DNA of 64,000 bases from Bacteroidetes bacterium SCGC AAA795-G10 (GTDB lineage: Bacteria > Bacteroidota > Bacteroidia > Flavobacteriales > Flavobacteriaceae). Shown in pieces: positions 29,415 through 40,329 of the stretch (the first letter of the stretch is position 1; each line of letters starts with the position of its first letter). The notes under the pieces are model-generated. The model was not told the origin of the DNA. It did not search any database and worked only from the letters and a program-made list of their open reading frames with translations. The stretch is taken from assembly GCA_003130815.1 (NCBI GenBank), contig QFDA01000001.1, forward strand, positions 980,631 to 1,044,630, read 5' to 3'. The translations under genes were made by a program, and so were the position numbers.

Positions 29415-29421
29415 ATTATAA

Positions 29422-30423
29422 TCATAATAAATTTACTTCAAAGTCTAATCTAAGCCCATAAAAGTTAAATATCTTTTCTTTGACTTCTTCTGCTAGAGCC
29501 AAAATCTCTAAACCTTTTGCACCTCCGTAATTCACTAATACTAAAGCCTGTTTTTTGTGAATTCCCGCATCACCTTTCCTTTTTCCTTTGTATCCAATTT
29601 TTTCTATAAGCCAGCCTGCAGGCAACTTAAAATGATTTTTGCTTTCTTTATAATAGGGTATTTCAGGAAATTCTTTTTTAAGTGCTAAAAGTTTTTTTTG
29701 GGTCACAATAGGGTTTTTAAAAAAACTTCCACCGTTTCCAATTTTTTCTGGATCAGGTAGTTTTGATTTTCTAATCGATATAACTTCAGCTGCCACATTT
29801 TGTATAGTGTTTTCTTTTCCAATCATTAATTTTTGAAGTTCACCATAGCTAACATTTATTTTATGAGGTTTTTTTCTCAACAAAAAACAAACACTAGTTA
29901 TTATAACTTTTCCTTTTAGCTCTTCTTTGAAAATTGAAGACCGATACTTAAATTTACAAGATTCCTTTTCATAATTTTTAAATTTTAATGAACTTATTTC
30001 AAGAGCTCGACAGCTTTTAAATACTGAACTTAACTCTACTCCATATGCACCAATATTTTGAATAGGTGCGGCCCCTACGCTGCCGGGTATCAACGCTAAG
30101 TTTTCAATTCCAGAGTAGTCATTTTTTAAAGCCCATAAAACTAGGTCATGCCAAACCTCACCGGCACCAACTTTAATCAATACCTCTTTTTTTGTTTGCT
30201 CTTGAACCTCTATACCTTTGTTTTTCATTATTATGGTATGCCCATCATAATTTTTAGTTAATAAAATATTACTTCCTGATCCTAAAACTCTGAAAGGCCC
30301 TTTTATTCTTGACTTTAATTTTTTTAGAAGTTCATCTTCGGAGAAAATCTCCACGAGGAATTTTGTTTTAACGTCAATACCAAATGTATTGTGGTTTTTT
30401 AGAGAAACATTTTCTTTAATCAT
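29422..30423 (-). CDS. murB: UDP-N-acetylmuramate dehydrogenase
   Basis: NTFGIDVKTKF, VLGSGSNILLTKNYDG, GSVGAAPIQNIGAYGVEL, GNGGSFFKNPIV, AGWLIEKIGYKGKRKGDAGIH. Confidence 0.94.
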   Translation of the reverse strand: MIKENVSLKNHNTFGIDVKTKFLVEIFSEDELLKKLKSRIKGPFRVLGSGSNILLTKNYDGHTIIMKNKGIEVQEQTKKEVLIKVGAGEVWHDLVLWALKNDYSGIENLALIPGSVGAAPIQNIGAYGVELSSVFKSCRALEISSLKFKNYEKESCKFKYRSSIFKEELKGKVIITSVCFLLRKKPHKINVSYGELQKLMIGKENTIQNVAAEVISIRKSKLPDPEKIGNGGSFFKNPIVTQKKLLALKKEFPEIPYYKESKNHFKLPAGWLIEKIGYKGKRKGDAGIHKKQALVLVNYGGAKGLEILALAEEVKEKIFNFYGLRLDFEVNLL

Positions 30424-31631
30424 ACAGCTGGTGATGCGTATATTTTGTTGTATTCTTTAATTCCTTTTTTAATAATTTTTGTTGCCCTTAGAAGTTTTTT
30501 TTCATTTAAAACAAATGCAACACGAACTTCATTTTTACCATAACCTGGAGTGGAATAAAAACCTGTAGCGGGAGCCAACATTACAGTCTGGCCTTCATCT
30601 TCAAATGAGGTTAACAAAAATTTAGAAAAATTCTCAGCATCATCAATGGGAAGTTTAACCATGCAATAAAATGCCCCCATTGGATGAGAAACTTTAACGT
30701 CAGGAATTTCCTCTAATGCTTTAATTAATATGTTTCTTCTTTTGCTATATTCACTTATCACCTTTTTAAGATAACTGTCTGGTGCATCTATTGCAGCTTC
30801 ACTTGCTATTAGAGCATACGTGGGAGGAGAAAGACGAAGTTGAGCAAATTTTAATAAATTTTGAATTAACAATTTATTTTTAGAAACGATACATCCAACC
30901 CTAGCACCACACAAGCTATAACGTTTTGATACTGAATCTATCATAATGGTATGTTTATGACCTTCTTGGTTTCGTAAAACTGAATAATGTTCTATATCTC
31001 CATGAATAAATTCTCTATAAACTTCATCGACTATAAGGAATATATTTTTTCTGATTGATAATTCACAAAGAGTGTTGATTTCAAGTTTACTGTAAACATA
31101 GCCTGTTGGATTACTAGGATTACATAGTAATATGGCTTTGGTTTTGGGAGTAATTTTACTGTCTATATTTTCCAAAGAAGGTAATTGGAATTGATTGTTA
31201 AATTCAGAGGCAATCGGAACTACTTTGACGCTAGACGCACTTGCAAAACCATTATAATTTGCGTAGAAAGGTTCAGGAATAATTATTTCATCTTCAGCAT
31301 CACAAATTGAGTTTAAAACAAAGGTCAGTGCTTCACTAGCTCCTGTGGTTATTAAAATGTCCTCAGCGTTTATATTAATATTATGTTTAGAGTAATATTT
31401 AGATAGTTTTTTACGATATGAGAAATTACCTTGAGATGGGCCATATGGCAATAATTTAAGATTAGAGTTTTTGACTGCATCTATAGCTACCTTTGGAGCT
31501 TTAATATCTGGCTGTCCAATGTTAAGATGTAAAACTTTAACACCTCTTGCTTTTGCTTGTTCAGAAAAAGCGACTAATTTTCTAATTGGTGAAACTGGAA
31601 TATTAATTCCTTTTTTTGATAATTTGGGCAT
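30420..31631 (-). CDS. Class I/II PLP-dependent aminotransferase
   Basis: HLNIGQPDIKAP, YGPSQGNFSYRKKLS, CNPSNPTGYVYSK, DSVSKRYSLCGARVGCIVS. Confidence 0.9.
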   Translation of the reverse strand: MPKLSKKGINIPVSPIRKLVAFSEQAKARGVKVLHLNIGQPDIKAPKVAIDAVKNSNLKLLPYGPSQGNFSYRKKLSKYYSKHNININAEDILITTGASEALTFVLNSICDAEDEIIIPEPFYANYNGFASASSVKVVPIASEFNNQFQLPSLENIDSKITPKTKAILLCNPSNPTGYVYSKLEINTLCELSIRKNIFLIVDEVYREFIHGDIEHYSVLRNQEGHKHTIMIDSVSKRYSLCGARVGCIVSKNKLLIQNLLKFAQLRLSPPTYALIASEAAIDAPDSYLKKVISEYSKRRNILIKALEEIPDVKVSHPMGAFYCMVKLPIDDAENFSKFLLTSFEDEGQTVMLAPATGFYSTPGYGKNEVRVAFVLNEKKLLRATKIIKKGIKEYNKIYASPAV

Positions 31632-31815
31632 TTTTGAATTAAAATGTAAAAATGCTAAAAAATACTATTAAACGCAATCATTGTATTGCTTGTGACGAAA
31701 CTTTAAATTTATATTTGAGCATTTATGTTAATCTTTTTTTCAAATTTGAAACTCAATTTTTATTATAGAGTAAGTGTCCCTACTTTTATAGGATAAAATA
31801 AACCAAAAGGTTTTT

Positions 31816-34443
31816 ATGAATATTCCTTCCAAATTCAAATCTCAAAGTATTGAGAGTAAATGGTACAAATACTGGCAAAAAAACGGTTATTTCAGATCTA
31901 AACCTGACAAAAGGAAACCTTATACCATAGTAATTCCACCGCCAAATGTTACAGGTGTTTTGCATATGGGACATATGCTAAATAATTCACTACAGGATAT
32001 AATTATACGAAGGGCACGTATGAAAGGTTTCAATGCATGTTGGGTTCCAGGCACAGATCATGCGTCTATAGCAACAGAAGCTAAAGTTGTAGCAATGCTC
32101 AAAAAAAAGGGAATTGAAAAAAATAATATAAGTAGAGAAGAATTTTTGAAGCATGCATGGGAATGGACTCATGAATATGGAGGTGTAATTTTAGAACAAC
32201 TTAAAAAATTAGGTTGCAGTTGTGACTGGCACAGAACAAAATTTACCATGGATAAAGATTTATCTGAATCGGTTATAAGAGTTTTTGTTGATCTATATGA
32301 AAAGGGTCTTATTTATCGTGGTTATAGAATGGTAAACTGGGATCCTGAGGCTGAAACGACACTTTCAGATGAGGAAGTTATTTATAAAGAAGTAAATGGA
32401 ATGCTCTACCATATAGCTTATAAAATTGATCAATCAGATGAAAAAGTTATCATTGCTACTACACGCCCCGAAACACTCCTAGGCGATACTGCGATTTGTA
32501 TTAATCCTAATGACAAACGATACTCGCATTTAAAAGGGAAAAAAGTTTGTGTTCCTTTTACCAAAAGAAAAATTCCGATAATTCAAGATGAGTATGTGAG
32601 TATGGATTTCGGAACAGGCTGTTTGAAAGTAACCCCTGCACACGATATTAATGATAAAATACTTGCAGAAAAACATGATTTAGATTTTATAGATATTTTT
32701 AATTCTAATGGGACTTTGAATAAAAATGGTTTAAAATATGAAAATTTAGATCGTTTTACTGCTAGAAAAAAAATTGTTCAAGATTTAGAGAAACAGGGTT
32801 TTCTCATAAAAACAGAACCTTACCAGCATAAAGTTGGAACATCTGAGCGAACTAATGCAGTTATTGAACCGAGACTTTCTGATCAATGGTTTTTATTAAC
32901 AAAAAAAATTGCTAATCCCGCTATTCACGGTGTATTAAATTCTAAAGAAATTGAAATAATTCCTAATAAATTCAAAAATATATATCGACATTGGATGGAA
33001 AACATACAGGATTGGAACATTTCAAGGCAACTATGGTGGGGCCACCGCATTCCAGCATATTATTATGGCGATGATAAGAAAGATTTTGTTGTAGCAATTA
33101 ATCCCCAACAAGCGATTGAAAAAATAAGAAAATTAACTAAAAATAGTAATCTAAATATATCAGATATTTCTCAAGATGAAGATGTTTTAGATACTTGGTT
33201 TTCTTCATGGCTTTGGCCAATCTCTGTTTTTGACGGAATACGTAAACCCAATAATGAGGATATCAAATACTACTATCCAACTCAAGATTTGATTACAGGA
33301 CCTGATATTTTATTTTTTTGGGTAGCAAGAATGATAATGTCAGGTTATGAATATCGAAAGTCACCACCTTTTTCAAGGGTATATTTAACAGGTCTAGTAA
33401 GAGATAAAAAAGGGAGAAAAATGTCGAAACAACTTGGTAATTCTCCAGATGCTTTAAAATTAATTGATAATTATGGAGCAGATGCAGTAAGGGTTGGCTT
33501 GATGTTAAGCTCCTCTGCTGGGAATGATTTACTTTTTGATGAAAGTCTTTGTCAGCAGGGGAAAAACTTTGCAAATAAGATTTGGAATTCTTATCGCTTA
33601 ATTGAGGGTTGGGAAATAGATGACCTTAAACCAACCTCAAAAGTATCAAATGAGGCAATATTATGGTATGACAATCAGTTTCAAAAAACACTAAACTTTG
33701 TAAATGAAAATTTTGAAAAATATAGGATTTCGGATGTTTTGATGTCAATCTATAAATTAATTTGGGACGATTTTTGTTCTTGGTTTTTAGAGTTGGTCAA
33801 ACCTTCTTATAAAGAAAGTATTGATAAACACACTTATGATAAAATAAAAACCATGTTTGAGAATAACTTAAAAATTTTACATCCCTTTATGCCATTCTTA
33901 AGTGAAGAAATATGGCACTTTATTGCTCCTAGAAATAAAGAACAAGCCTTAACAATAACATCATGGCCAAAAAATAAAAAATTTGATCAAAGGCAGATTG
34001 AATTATTTTCTTTAGCAAAAAATGTAGTTGCAGGTATAAGAAATTTTAGAAAACAATACAATATACCTTTTAAACAAACTATAGATATTTACGTTACAAA
34101 AAACAAAAATTCCTTACCCTTTGAAGAAACTATTAAAAAGTTAGGCGGAGTTGATTCAATTATTTATGACACACCTAATGATATATCTGGGGGCACCTTC
34201 CGTATTGACAACTTTGAGTTTTTAATTCCCTCTAAAAATATTAATGATATCAATTCAGAAAAAAATAGACTAACGGACGAATTAATATATATAAAAGGGT
34301 TTCTAGCTTCCGTGGAAAAAAAGCTATCTAACAAAAACTTTGTTGAAAATGCTCCAAAGCAAATTGTATTAAATGAAAAGAAAAAAGTATCAGATGCAAA
34401 AGAAAAAATTAAGATACTTGAACGAAGTCTTGCAGCTCTCTAG
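31816..34443 (+). CDS. valS: Valyl-tRNA synthetase
   Basis: PPPNVTGVLHMGHML (HIGH), GRKMSKQLGNSPD (KMSKS), RQLWWGHRIPAYY, C-terminal coiled coil. Confidence 0.96.
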   Translation: MNIPSKFKSQSIESKWYKYWQKNGYFRSKPDKRKPYTIVIPPPNVTGVLHMGHMLNNSLQDIIIRRARMKGFNACWVPGTDHASIATEAKVVAMLKKKGIEKNNISREEFLKHAWEWTHEYGGVILEQLKKLGCSCDWHRTKFTMDKDLSESVIRVFVDLYEKGLIYRGYRMVNWDPEAETTLSDEEVIYKEVNGMLYHIAYKIDQSDEKVIIATTRPETLLGDTAICINPNDKRYSHLKGKKVCVPFTKRKIPIIQDEYVSMDFGTGCLKVTPAHDINDKILAEKHDLDFIDIFNSNGTLNKNGLKYENLDRFTARKKIVQDLEKQGFLIKTEPYQHKVGTSERTNAVIEPRLSDQWFLLTKKIANPAIHGVLNSKEIEIIPNKFKNIYRHWMENIQDWNISRQLWWGHRIPAYYYGDDKKDFVVAINPQQAIEKIRKLTKNSNLNISDISQDEDVLDTWFSSWLWPISVFDGIRKPNNEDIKYYYPTQDLITGPDILFFWVARMIMSGYEYRKSPPFSRVYLTGLVRDKKGRKMSKQLGNSPDALKLIDNYGADAVRVGLMLSSSAGNDLLFDESLCQQGKNFANKIWNSYRLIEGWEIDDLKPTSKVSNEAILWYDNQFQKTLNFVNENFEKYRISDVLMSIYKLIWDDFCSWFLELVKPSYKESIDKHTYDKIKTMFENNLKILHPFMPFLSEEIWHFIAPRNKEQALTITSWPKNKKFDQRQIELFSLAKNVVAGIRNFRKQYNIPFKQTIDIYVTKNKNSLPFEETIKKLGGVDSIIYDTPNDISGGTFRIDNFEFLIPSKNINDINSEKNRLTDELIYIKGFLASVEKKLSNKNFVENAPKQIVLNEKKKVSDAKEKIKILERSLAAL

Positions 34444-35096
34444 TTTTTATGACCTATGATTTGAATCCCACCTTTGACCGAGTCATTAAGTTTAATATCA
34501 AGTGGAGTGTTCAAGGGCAAAAACATATCTAATCTAGAGCCAAATTTTATAAATCCTGCGTCCTCTCCTTGAATAACATTACTACCCTCTTGTGCATAAT
34601 TAATTATTCTACGTGCTACGGCTCCAGCTACCTGCCTGTAAAGAATTTCACCGAAAACATTATTACTAATAACAATGGTTGTTCTCTCATTAAGCTCGGA
34701 TGACTTTGGATGCCAGGCTACCAAATATTTACCTGGATGGTACTTACTAAACTTTATTTTACCACTCACACAATATCGAGTCACATGAACATTAATGGGT
34801 GACATAAAAATGGATACTTGAAGCCTCTTGTCTTTAAAATATTCTTTTTCATAAACCTCTTTTATAATAACAATTTTTCCATCTACAGGAGCAATTATAT
34901 GATTTTTATTTCTTATTGTTTTTCTTTTTGGATTTCTAAAAAATTGCAGGATAATGATCAATTGAAATAGAGCTAGTAGTTGAATTATAATTTTGAAAAC
35001 AAAAGTATTACTTAATCCAAATTCTGCTAAAAGACAAGTTATAGTTGCTAAAAAAAATGAAATGATTATTATGTTGTGTCCCTCCTTATGAAACAT
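34440..35096 (-). CDS. psd: Phosphatidylserine decarboxylase family protein
   Basis: APVDGKIVIIKEV, SIFMSPINVHVTRYCVSGKI, AGFIKFGSRLDMFLP with GS pyruvoyl site. Confidence 0.9.
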   Translation of the reverse strand: MFHKEGHNIIIISFFLATITCLLAEFGLSNTFVFKIIIQLLALFQLIIILQFFRNPKRKTIRNKNHIIAPVDGKIVIIKEVYEKEYFKDKRLQVSIFMSPINVHVTRYCVSGKIKFSKYHPGKYLVAWHPKSSELNERTTIVISNNVFGEILYRQVAGAVARRIINYAQEGSNVIQGEDAGFIKFGSRLDMFLPLNTPLDIKLNDSVKGGIQIIGHKN

Positions 35097-35889
35097 AATT
35101 TAAAAGCATTAAAAATAAAAAAACAAATGGTGCTGAAAATAAAACGCTATCCATCCTGTCATAAAAACCACCATGTCCAGGAATAAGTATTCCACTATCT
35201 TTTTTTAAAGCTAGGCGTTTGAATTTTGATTGAATTAAATCACCAGTTGTAGAAGTTCCAACGATAATTAGAGATAATAATGGGAATGTCCATTCAGGAT
35301 ATCCTGGATGAAACTTTACTAATAAAAAACTACTTAAAAAACATAGAACACCACCTCCCAACATTCCTTCCCACGTTTTTTTTGGTGAAATTGAAGGGAA
35401 GAGATTTTTTTTACCAATTAGCTTACCAACTATATAGGCAAAAGTATTGTTTACCCATACCATCATAAATAAACTTATCGAAATTCCATTCTCAATATTT
35501 GATTTTAAAGAAGATGTTGCAATTATAAAATAACACGAAGAAACTGGATAAAATAATGTAAGAGCAGTTTTTTGTAAGGGATTAATTTTAATATTTTTAT
35601 TTGAAAACAAAAAGAAAATTAGCAAAATGGATATTGAGGTGCTAAAAGCTAATAAAGATAAATGTAGGTAAGGGTTTAGTTTTTGGTTATAAAATTGATA
35701 GATTATAACACTGAATAAAATAAATGGTACGGGACTTTTATATTCAATAAGTTTTTGAAATTCATACAATGTGAAAGAAGAGAAAATAAAAATCAAAATG
35801 ATGTAGCTCAAATCAGAATATAAAGCAGTGCTAATAATCAAAGCAGAATATATGATGCCAGAAATAGAACGTATGACAAAGTTTTTCAA
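35086..35889 (-). CDS. cdsA: Phosphatidate cytidylyltransferase
   Basis: AYIVGKLIGKKNLFPSISPKKTWEGMLGG, GDLIQSKFKRLALKKDSGILIPGHGGFYDRMDSVLFSAP. Confidence 0.93.
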   Translation of the reverse strand: MKNFVIRSISGIIYSALIISTALYSDLSYIILIFIFSSFTLYEFQKLIEYKSPVPFILFSVIIYQFYNQKLNPYLHLSLLAFSTSISILLIFFLFSNKNIKINPLQKTALTLFYPVSSCYFIIATSSLKSNIENGISISLFMMVWVNNTFAYIVGKLIGKKNLFPSISPKKTWEGMLGGGVLCFLSSFLLVKFHPGYPEWTFPLLSLIIVGTSTTGDLIQSKFKRLALKKDSGILIPGHGGFYDRMDSVLFSAPFVFLFLMLLNYVS

Positions 35890-35950
35890 TAATTTATATT
35901 TTAATTGATAGACTAAAAGTAAAAATCATAAAGGTATAAATGGCACTGTT

Positions 35951-36544
35951 TTAAAAATCTTCAAGTAACAAATATATGTTTTTTGAATCGGTCGTTTGAC
36001 TAGTTATTTTTTCATTCTTTTCATTTTTTGAAATTGCTTTTAAAGTGGTAATATTTATTGGAATATTTTTTTTGTATTTATTTTTAAGATTAGACATAGC
36101 CTCACTGACGTCTTTTGCAAATTGACTGATTTTGGCAGAAATTAAAATTGTTTCTGGAAGGTCAATCAACTTCAGATGTTTTATTTGTTGGTCACTCAGT
36201 AAAATTTTACCGGAATTTGATATCAGGTATTCACACTTAATTAATAGGGCTTTGAATTTATTTAGTTTTGCAAAAGTTTCATTTAAATAGCTTACACCTA
36301 ATATTTCTGAAATTTCTTTATCAAGACAGACTATTTGCTCCAACGTCCAACTATTTTCAAGACAAATTTTATCAAGATTAGAAAAAACAAGTTCTTTAGA
36401 ATCGTTGTATAAGAAAAACCCACCATTTGATGTGAAATTCTTTACAAATTTAATGTCTAATGGATCTTCTGTTTCAGGAAGGTATGGACTTTTTTTGGGT
36501 TTATCTGAATGTTTTTTTCCGAAAAAAAAATCCCAAAGTACCAT
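35951..36544 (-). CDS. LUD-domain-like protein (LutC-related)
   Basis: NGGFFLYNDSKEL..., CEYLISNSGKILLSDQQ..., LPETILISAKISQFAKDVSEAMSNLKNKY consistent with flavobacterial LUD proteins next to ftsH. Confidence 0.65.
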   Translation of the reverse strand: MVLWDFFFGKKHSDKPKKSPYLPETEDPLDIKFVKNFTSNGGFFLYNDSKELVFSNLDKICLENSWTLEQIVCLDKEISEILGVSYLNETFAKLNKFKALLIKCEYLISNSGKILLSDQQIKHLKLIDLPETILISAKISQFAKDVSEAMSNLKNKYKKNIPINITTLKAISKNEKNEKITSQTTDSKNIYLLLEDF

Positions 36545-36552
36545 ACTTGAAT

Positions 36553-38505
36553 TTATTTCTTTTCTTTTGAAGCCTTAAATTCTTCTATTTTCTCGTCATT
36601 TGTCTTATAGGGTCTTTTACCCAAGATTGTTTCTAAATCATCTTTGAAAATCACCTCTTTTTCCAAGAGGCGATCTGCCAGTTTTTTCAATTTATCTTTC
36701 GAGTTTTTTAAAAGCGTGATTGCTCTATTATACTGTTTTTCAATAATTTTCGAAATCTCTTTATCAATAACTTGAGCAGTTTGCTCTGAATAAGGCTTTG
36801 AAAAATTAAAATCAGTTTGTCCTGAAGAATCATAATACGTTATGTTACCTAATGTGTCATTCAATCCATAGATTGAGACCATCGCCTTTGCCTGTCTAGT
36901 TACTTTTTCAAGATCACTTAAAGCACCAGTAGAAATCTTATTAAAAATTATTTTTTCTGCTGCTCGTCCACCTAGCGCAGCACACATTTCGTCAAGCATT
37001 TGTTCTGTTCTAACTATTTGTCGTTCTTCAGGTAAATACCATGCTGCTCCTAGGGATTGACCTCTTGGAACAATTGTCACTTTTACAAGTGGAGCGGCAT
37101 ATTCTAAAAGCCAACTTACAATTGCATGACCAGCCTCATGATAAGCAATTGTTTCTTTTTCCTCAGGTGTAATAATTTTATTCTTCTTTTCTAATCCGCC
37201 GACTATTCGGTCTACGGCATCAAGAAAGTCTTGCCTACCAACCGATTTTCTATTTTTTCTCGCAGCAATTAAAGCTGACTCGTTACAAACATTTGCGATG
37301 TCAGCTCCTGAGAATCCTGGGGTTTGTTTTGCCAAAAAATCAATATCCAAACTTTTAACTACTTTAAGAGGCTTTAGATGTACTTTGAAAATCTCCTTCC
37401 TTTCCCTTAAATCTGGTAAATCAACATAGATTTGTCTGTCAAAACGCCCAGCTCTCATTAAAGCCTTGTCAAGAACATCAGCTCGATTTGTAGCTGCAAT
37501 TACAATCACATTTGTATTTGTACCAAATCCATCCATTTCCGTAAGTAATTGATTGAGTGTATTTTCACGCTCATCATTAGATCCAGTAATATTACTTTTA
37601 CCTCTTGCTCTACCTATAGCATCAATTTCGTCAATAAAAATTATAGAGGGAGACTTATCTTTTGCTTGCTTAAATAAATCTCTAACTCGCGAAGCACCCA
37701 CACCAACAAACATTTCAACAAAATCTGATCCTGAAAGAGAAAAAAATGGAACTTTTGCTTCTCCAGCAACTGCTTTTGCTAAGAGTGTTTTTCCAGTTCC
37801 TGGCGATCCAACAAGTAATGCTCCTTTTGGTATTTTACCACCAAGTATTGTATATTTTTTTGGATTTTTAAGAAAATCAACTATTTCTTGAATTTCTTCT
37901 TTAGCACCTTCGAGGCCTGCTACATCTTTAAAAGTTACTTTAACATCTGTGTTTTTATCAAATAGTTTAGCTTTAGATTTGCCAATACTGAAAATTTGGC
38001 CTCCAGGTCCTCCTGCTCCACCACCAGACATTCTTCTCATTAAAAAAATCCAAACCCCAATTATAATAATAATGGGTAAAAAACCAATAATGGTATCAAG
38101 CCATCTATTTTCAATTGTTATAAACTCTAACCGAAAATTAATACCGTTGCTTCTCGCTTTCTCCAATTTTTCTTCAAACAATTCTAAACTTCCTACTTCG
38201 AACTGATAATGAGGACCTTTGATATTTTCCTGACCTAAAATATTTTTACCAACAACAGCTTGGTGTTCACTGCTTCTTAATGCATCAGGAGTGAGTGTTA
38301 CCCTAACACTACTTTTGTTTCGAATTACAATTACTTCACTTACCTCTCCAGAATTGAGATATTTTTCAAAGTTAGAAATGTTGGTTTTACTCATTGTTTG
38401 CCAATCATTTCCACCAAAAAGGCTAAGCCCTAATAATACAAAAATGACGGCGCCATATATCCAGTAGATATTAAATTTAGGAGGGGTTGTTTTCTTTTCT
38501 TTCAT
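36553..38505 (-). CDS. ftsH: ATP-dependent zinc metalloprotease FtsH
   Basis: [63 protein letters not shown] zinc motif. Confidence 0.96.
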   Translation of the reverse strand: MKEKKTTPPKFNIYWIYGAVIFVLLGLSLFGGNDWQTMSKTNISNFEKYLNSGEVSEVIVIRNKSSVRVTLTPDALRSSEHQAVVGKNILGQENIKGPHYQFEVGSLELFEEKLEKARSNGINFRLEFITIENRWLDTIIGFLPIIIIIGVWIFLMRRMSGGGAGGPGGQIFSIGKSKAKLFDKNTDVKVTFKDVAGLEGAKEEIQEIVDFLKNPKKYTILGGKIPKGALLVGSPGTGKTLLAKAVAGEAKVPFFSLSGSDFVEMFVGVGASRVRDLFKQAKDKSPSIIFIDEIDAIGRARGKSNITGSNDERENTLNQLLTEMDGFGTNTNVIVIAATNRADVLDKALMRAGRFDRQIYVDLPDLRERKEIFKVHLKPLKVVKSLDIDFLAKQTPGFSGADIANVCNESALIAARKNRKSVGRQDFLDAVDRIVGGLEKKNKIITPEEKETIAYHEAGHAIVSWLLEYAAPLVKVTIVPRGQSLGAAWYLPEERQIVRTEQMLDEMCAALGGRAAEKIIFNKISTGALSDLEKVTRQAKAMVSIYGLNDTLGNITYYDSSGQTDFNFSKPYSEQTAQVIDKEISKIIEKQYNRAITLLKNSKDKLKKLADRLLEKEVIFKDDLETILGKRPYKTNDEKIEEFKASKEKK

Positions 38506-38510
38506 AGTTT

Positions 38511-38882
38511 TTAATAATTCGAAGCAATAGGGGTGTTTATTGCATCACCCCAAAGTTCTTCGATGTTATAAAATTTTCTTGTTTTTTTTTGGAATATGTG
38601 AACAACAATATTTACATAATCAATTAGTACCCATTCAGCAATCCTCAAACCTTCAATATGTGTAGGTTTTTCCTTTAGGATTTTACTTACAGATTTACTT
38701 ATTGAGTTTACAATTGAAGAAACTTGAGTGTTTGAATTGCCGCTACATATTACAAAAAACTCACAAGGACTATTATCTATTTCTCTTAGATCAATTTTAT
38801 TTATATCTTCTCCTTTCATTTCTTCAATACCCTTAATAATTTGATTTAAAAGGGCCATTGTGTTTTCATTTTTATTTACCAT
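38511..38882 (-). CDS. rsfS: Ribosome silencing factor RsfS
   Basis: GEDINKIDLREIDNSPCEFFVICSGNSNTQVSSI, AEWVLIDYVNIVVHIFQKKTRKFYNIEELWGD. Confidence 0.94.
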   Translation of the reverse strand: MVNKNENTMALLNQIIKGIEEMKGEDINKIDLREIDNSPCEFFVICSGNSNTQVSSIVNSISKSVSKILKEKPTHIEGLRIAEWVLIDYVNIVVHIFQKKTRKFYNIEELWGDAINTPIASNY

Positions 38883-38938
38883 TAATATATGCTCTTATCT
38901 ACAAATTTATTACATTTTGTGTCGATCAACTATCATAT

Positions 38939-39676
38939 ATGAGCAATTTTAAAATAATCAAACTTAATGCCACAACATCGACTAATGATTATTTAAAAAA
39001 AAGATATAAATCTGGTAAAGTTCTTGACGGTGATTTAGTGTGGACTGAAAACCAAACCTCAGGAAGAGGCCAGCTAAATAAAAAATGGATTTCAGAACCT
39101 TTTAAAAGTCTTACTTTTAGTGTTTATAGGCAATTCAACGGTCTTTTAATTAAACCTTTCAAATTTAACGCTGTTGTTTGTTTGGGAATTATTTATGCTT
39201 TAAAAAAACTAGGCATACCAGGATTGTCAATAAAATGGCCTAACGACATTTTGTCAGAAAACAAAAAAATTGGAGGTATATTAATCGAAAACTTTTTTAA
39301 TAGAAGCAGAATAAATGCCTCCGTAATTGGTATTGGATTAAATTTAAATCAAGAAAAATTTGAAAAATTACCCAAAGCAACCTCTTTGAAAATAATTACA
39401 GGAAAAAAATGGTCTTCTAAAATTATTTTAGATGCTCTAGTCCCTTTACTCGATGAATACCTTTTCATGTTTGATTTTAAAGATTCATCAATTTTAGATC
39501 AATATCAGAAAATACTATGGAAAAGAAACAAAACTATCTTATTTGATATGGACGGAAAATTGTATAAAGGAAAATTGAAAGGTGTTGATGAATCAGGAAT
39601 GATAATTTTGCAAGATCAAGAAAAAATGATTAGAAAGTTTAACAATTCACAAATATCAATTCAATATGGTGACTAG
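38939..39676 (+). CDS. birA: Biotin--[acetyl-CoA-carboxylase] ligase
   Basis: TTSTNDYLKKRY, TENQTSGRGQLNKKWIS, LSIKWPNDILSENKKIGGILIE, VIGIGLNLNQ. ATG 38939 preferred. Confidence 0.92.
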   Translation: MSNFKIIKLNATTSTNDYLKKRYKSGKVLDGDLVWTENQTSGRGQLNKKWISEPFKSLTFSVYRQFNGLLIKPFKFNAVVCLGIIYALKKLGIPGLSIKWPNDILSENKKIGGILIENFFNRSRINASVIGIGLNLNQEKFEKLPKATSLKIITGKKWSSKIILDALVPLLDEYLFMFDFKDSSILDQYQKILWKRNKTILFDMDGKLYKGKLKGVDESGMIILQDQEKMIRKFNNSQISIQYGD

Positions 39677-39681
39677 TCAAA

Positions 39682-40323
39682 TCAATTATTCCACGCCGAA
39701 GGATCTTTTCTCCAAGTTTTTAATCTTTCTTTTTGAAATGCTGAAATTTCACCTTCACTTTCAGCTACACTCAATAAATGTTCATAATCGCACAAGGTTT
39801 TTACATTTACATTTGCCTTTATAAAAGCTCTTTCAGCCATTTCGAATCCATAAGTAAAAAGGGCAATCATCCCAATAACATTTGCTCCAGCATTTTTGAT
39901 TGAATTAACTGCATTAAGACTACTTTTACCAGTACTAATTAAATCTTCAATTACCAATACAGGTAGCTTTAAGTTTAAATGGCCTTCTATTTGGTTTTTT
40001 TGTCCGTGTTTTTTTGGCTCAGGTCGAATGTAGATGAAAGGTAATTTTAATTTATCTGCTACAAGCATTGAGATACCAATTGCACCTGTAGCTACCCCAG
40101 CAATAATTAGTGGATCACTATGATCCTGAGCAATTTTTTTTGATATAATATCACTTAAATGAGATCTAATTTTAGGGTACGAGAGTATAATTCGATTATC
40201 GCAATATATAGGAGATTTCCAACCACTAGCCCATGTGAAAGGATTTTCAAGATTCAATTTTATTGCATTAATTTGCAGAAGATGTTTAGCTGTTTGTAGA
40301 GCTAAGTTTTTATTGAAAATCAT
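39682..40323 (-). CDS. pyrE: Orotate phosphoribosyltransferase
   Basis: PFTWASGWKSPIYCDNR, GVATGAIGISMLVADKL, PVLVIEDLISTGKSSLNAV. Confidence 0.93.
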   Translation of the reverse strand: MIFNKNLALQTAKHLLQINAIKLNLENPFTWASGWKSPIYCDNRIILSYPKIRSHLSDIISKKIAQDHSDPLIIAGVATGAIGISMLVADKLKLPFIYIRPEPKKHGQKNQIEGHLNLKLPVLVIEDLISTGKSSLNAVNSIKNAGANVIGMIALFTYGFEMAERAFIKANVNVKTLCDYEHLLSVAESEGEISAFQKERLKTWRKDPSAWNN

Positions 40324-40329
40324 ACACAA

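Noticed and set aside
3224-31631. Three class I/II aminotransferases in one window as a novel pathway
   Set aside because: They lie in different, ordinary contexts; multiple PLP aminotransferases are normal in flavobacteria.
37553-38206. Plus-strand ORFs of 112 and 85 aa opposite ftsH
   Set aside because: Shadow ORFs antisense to a highly conserved gene.
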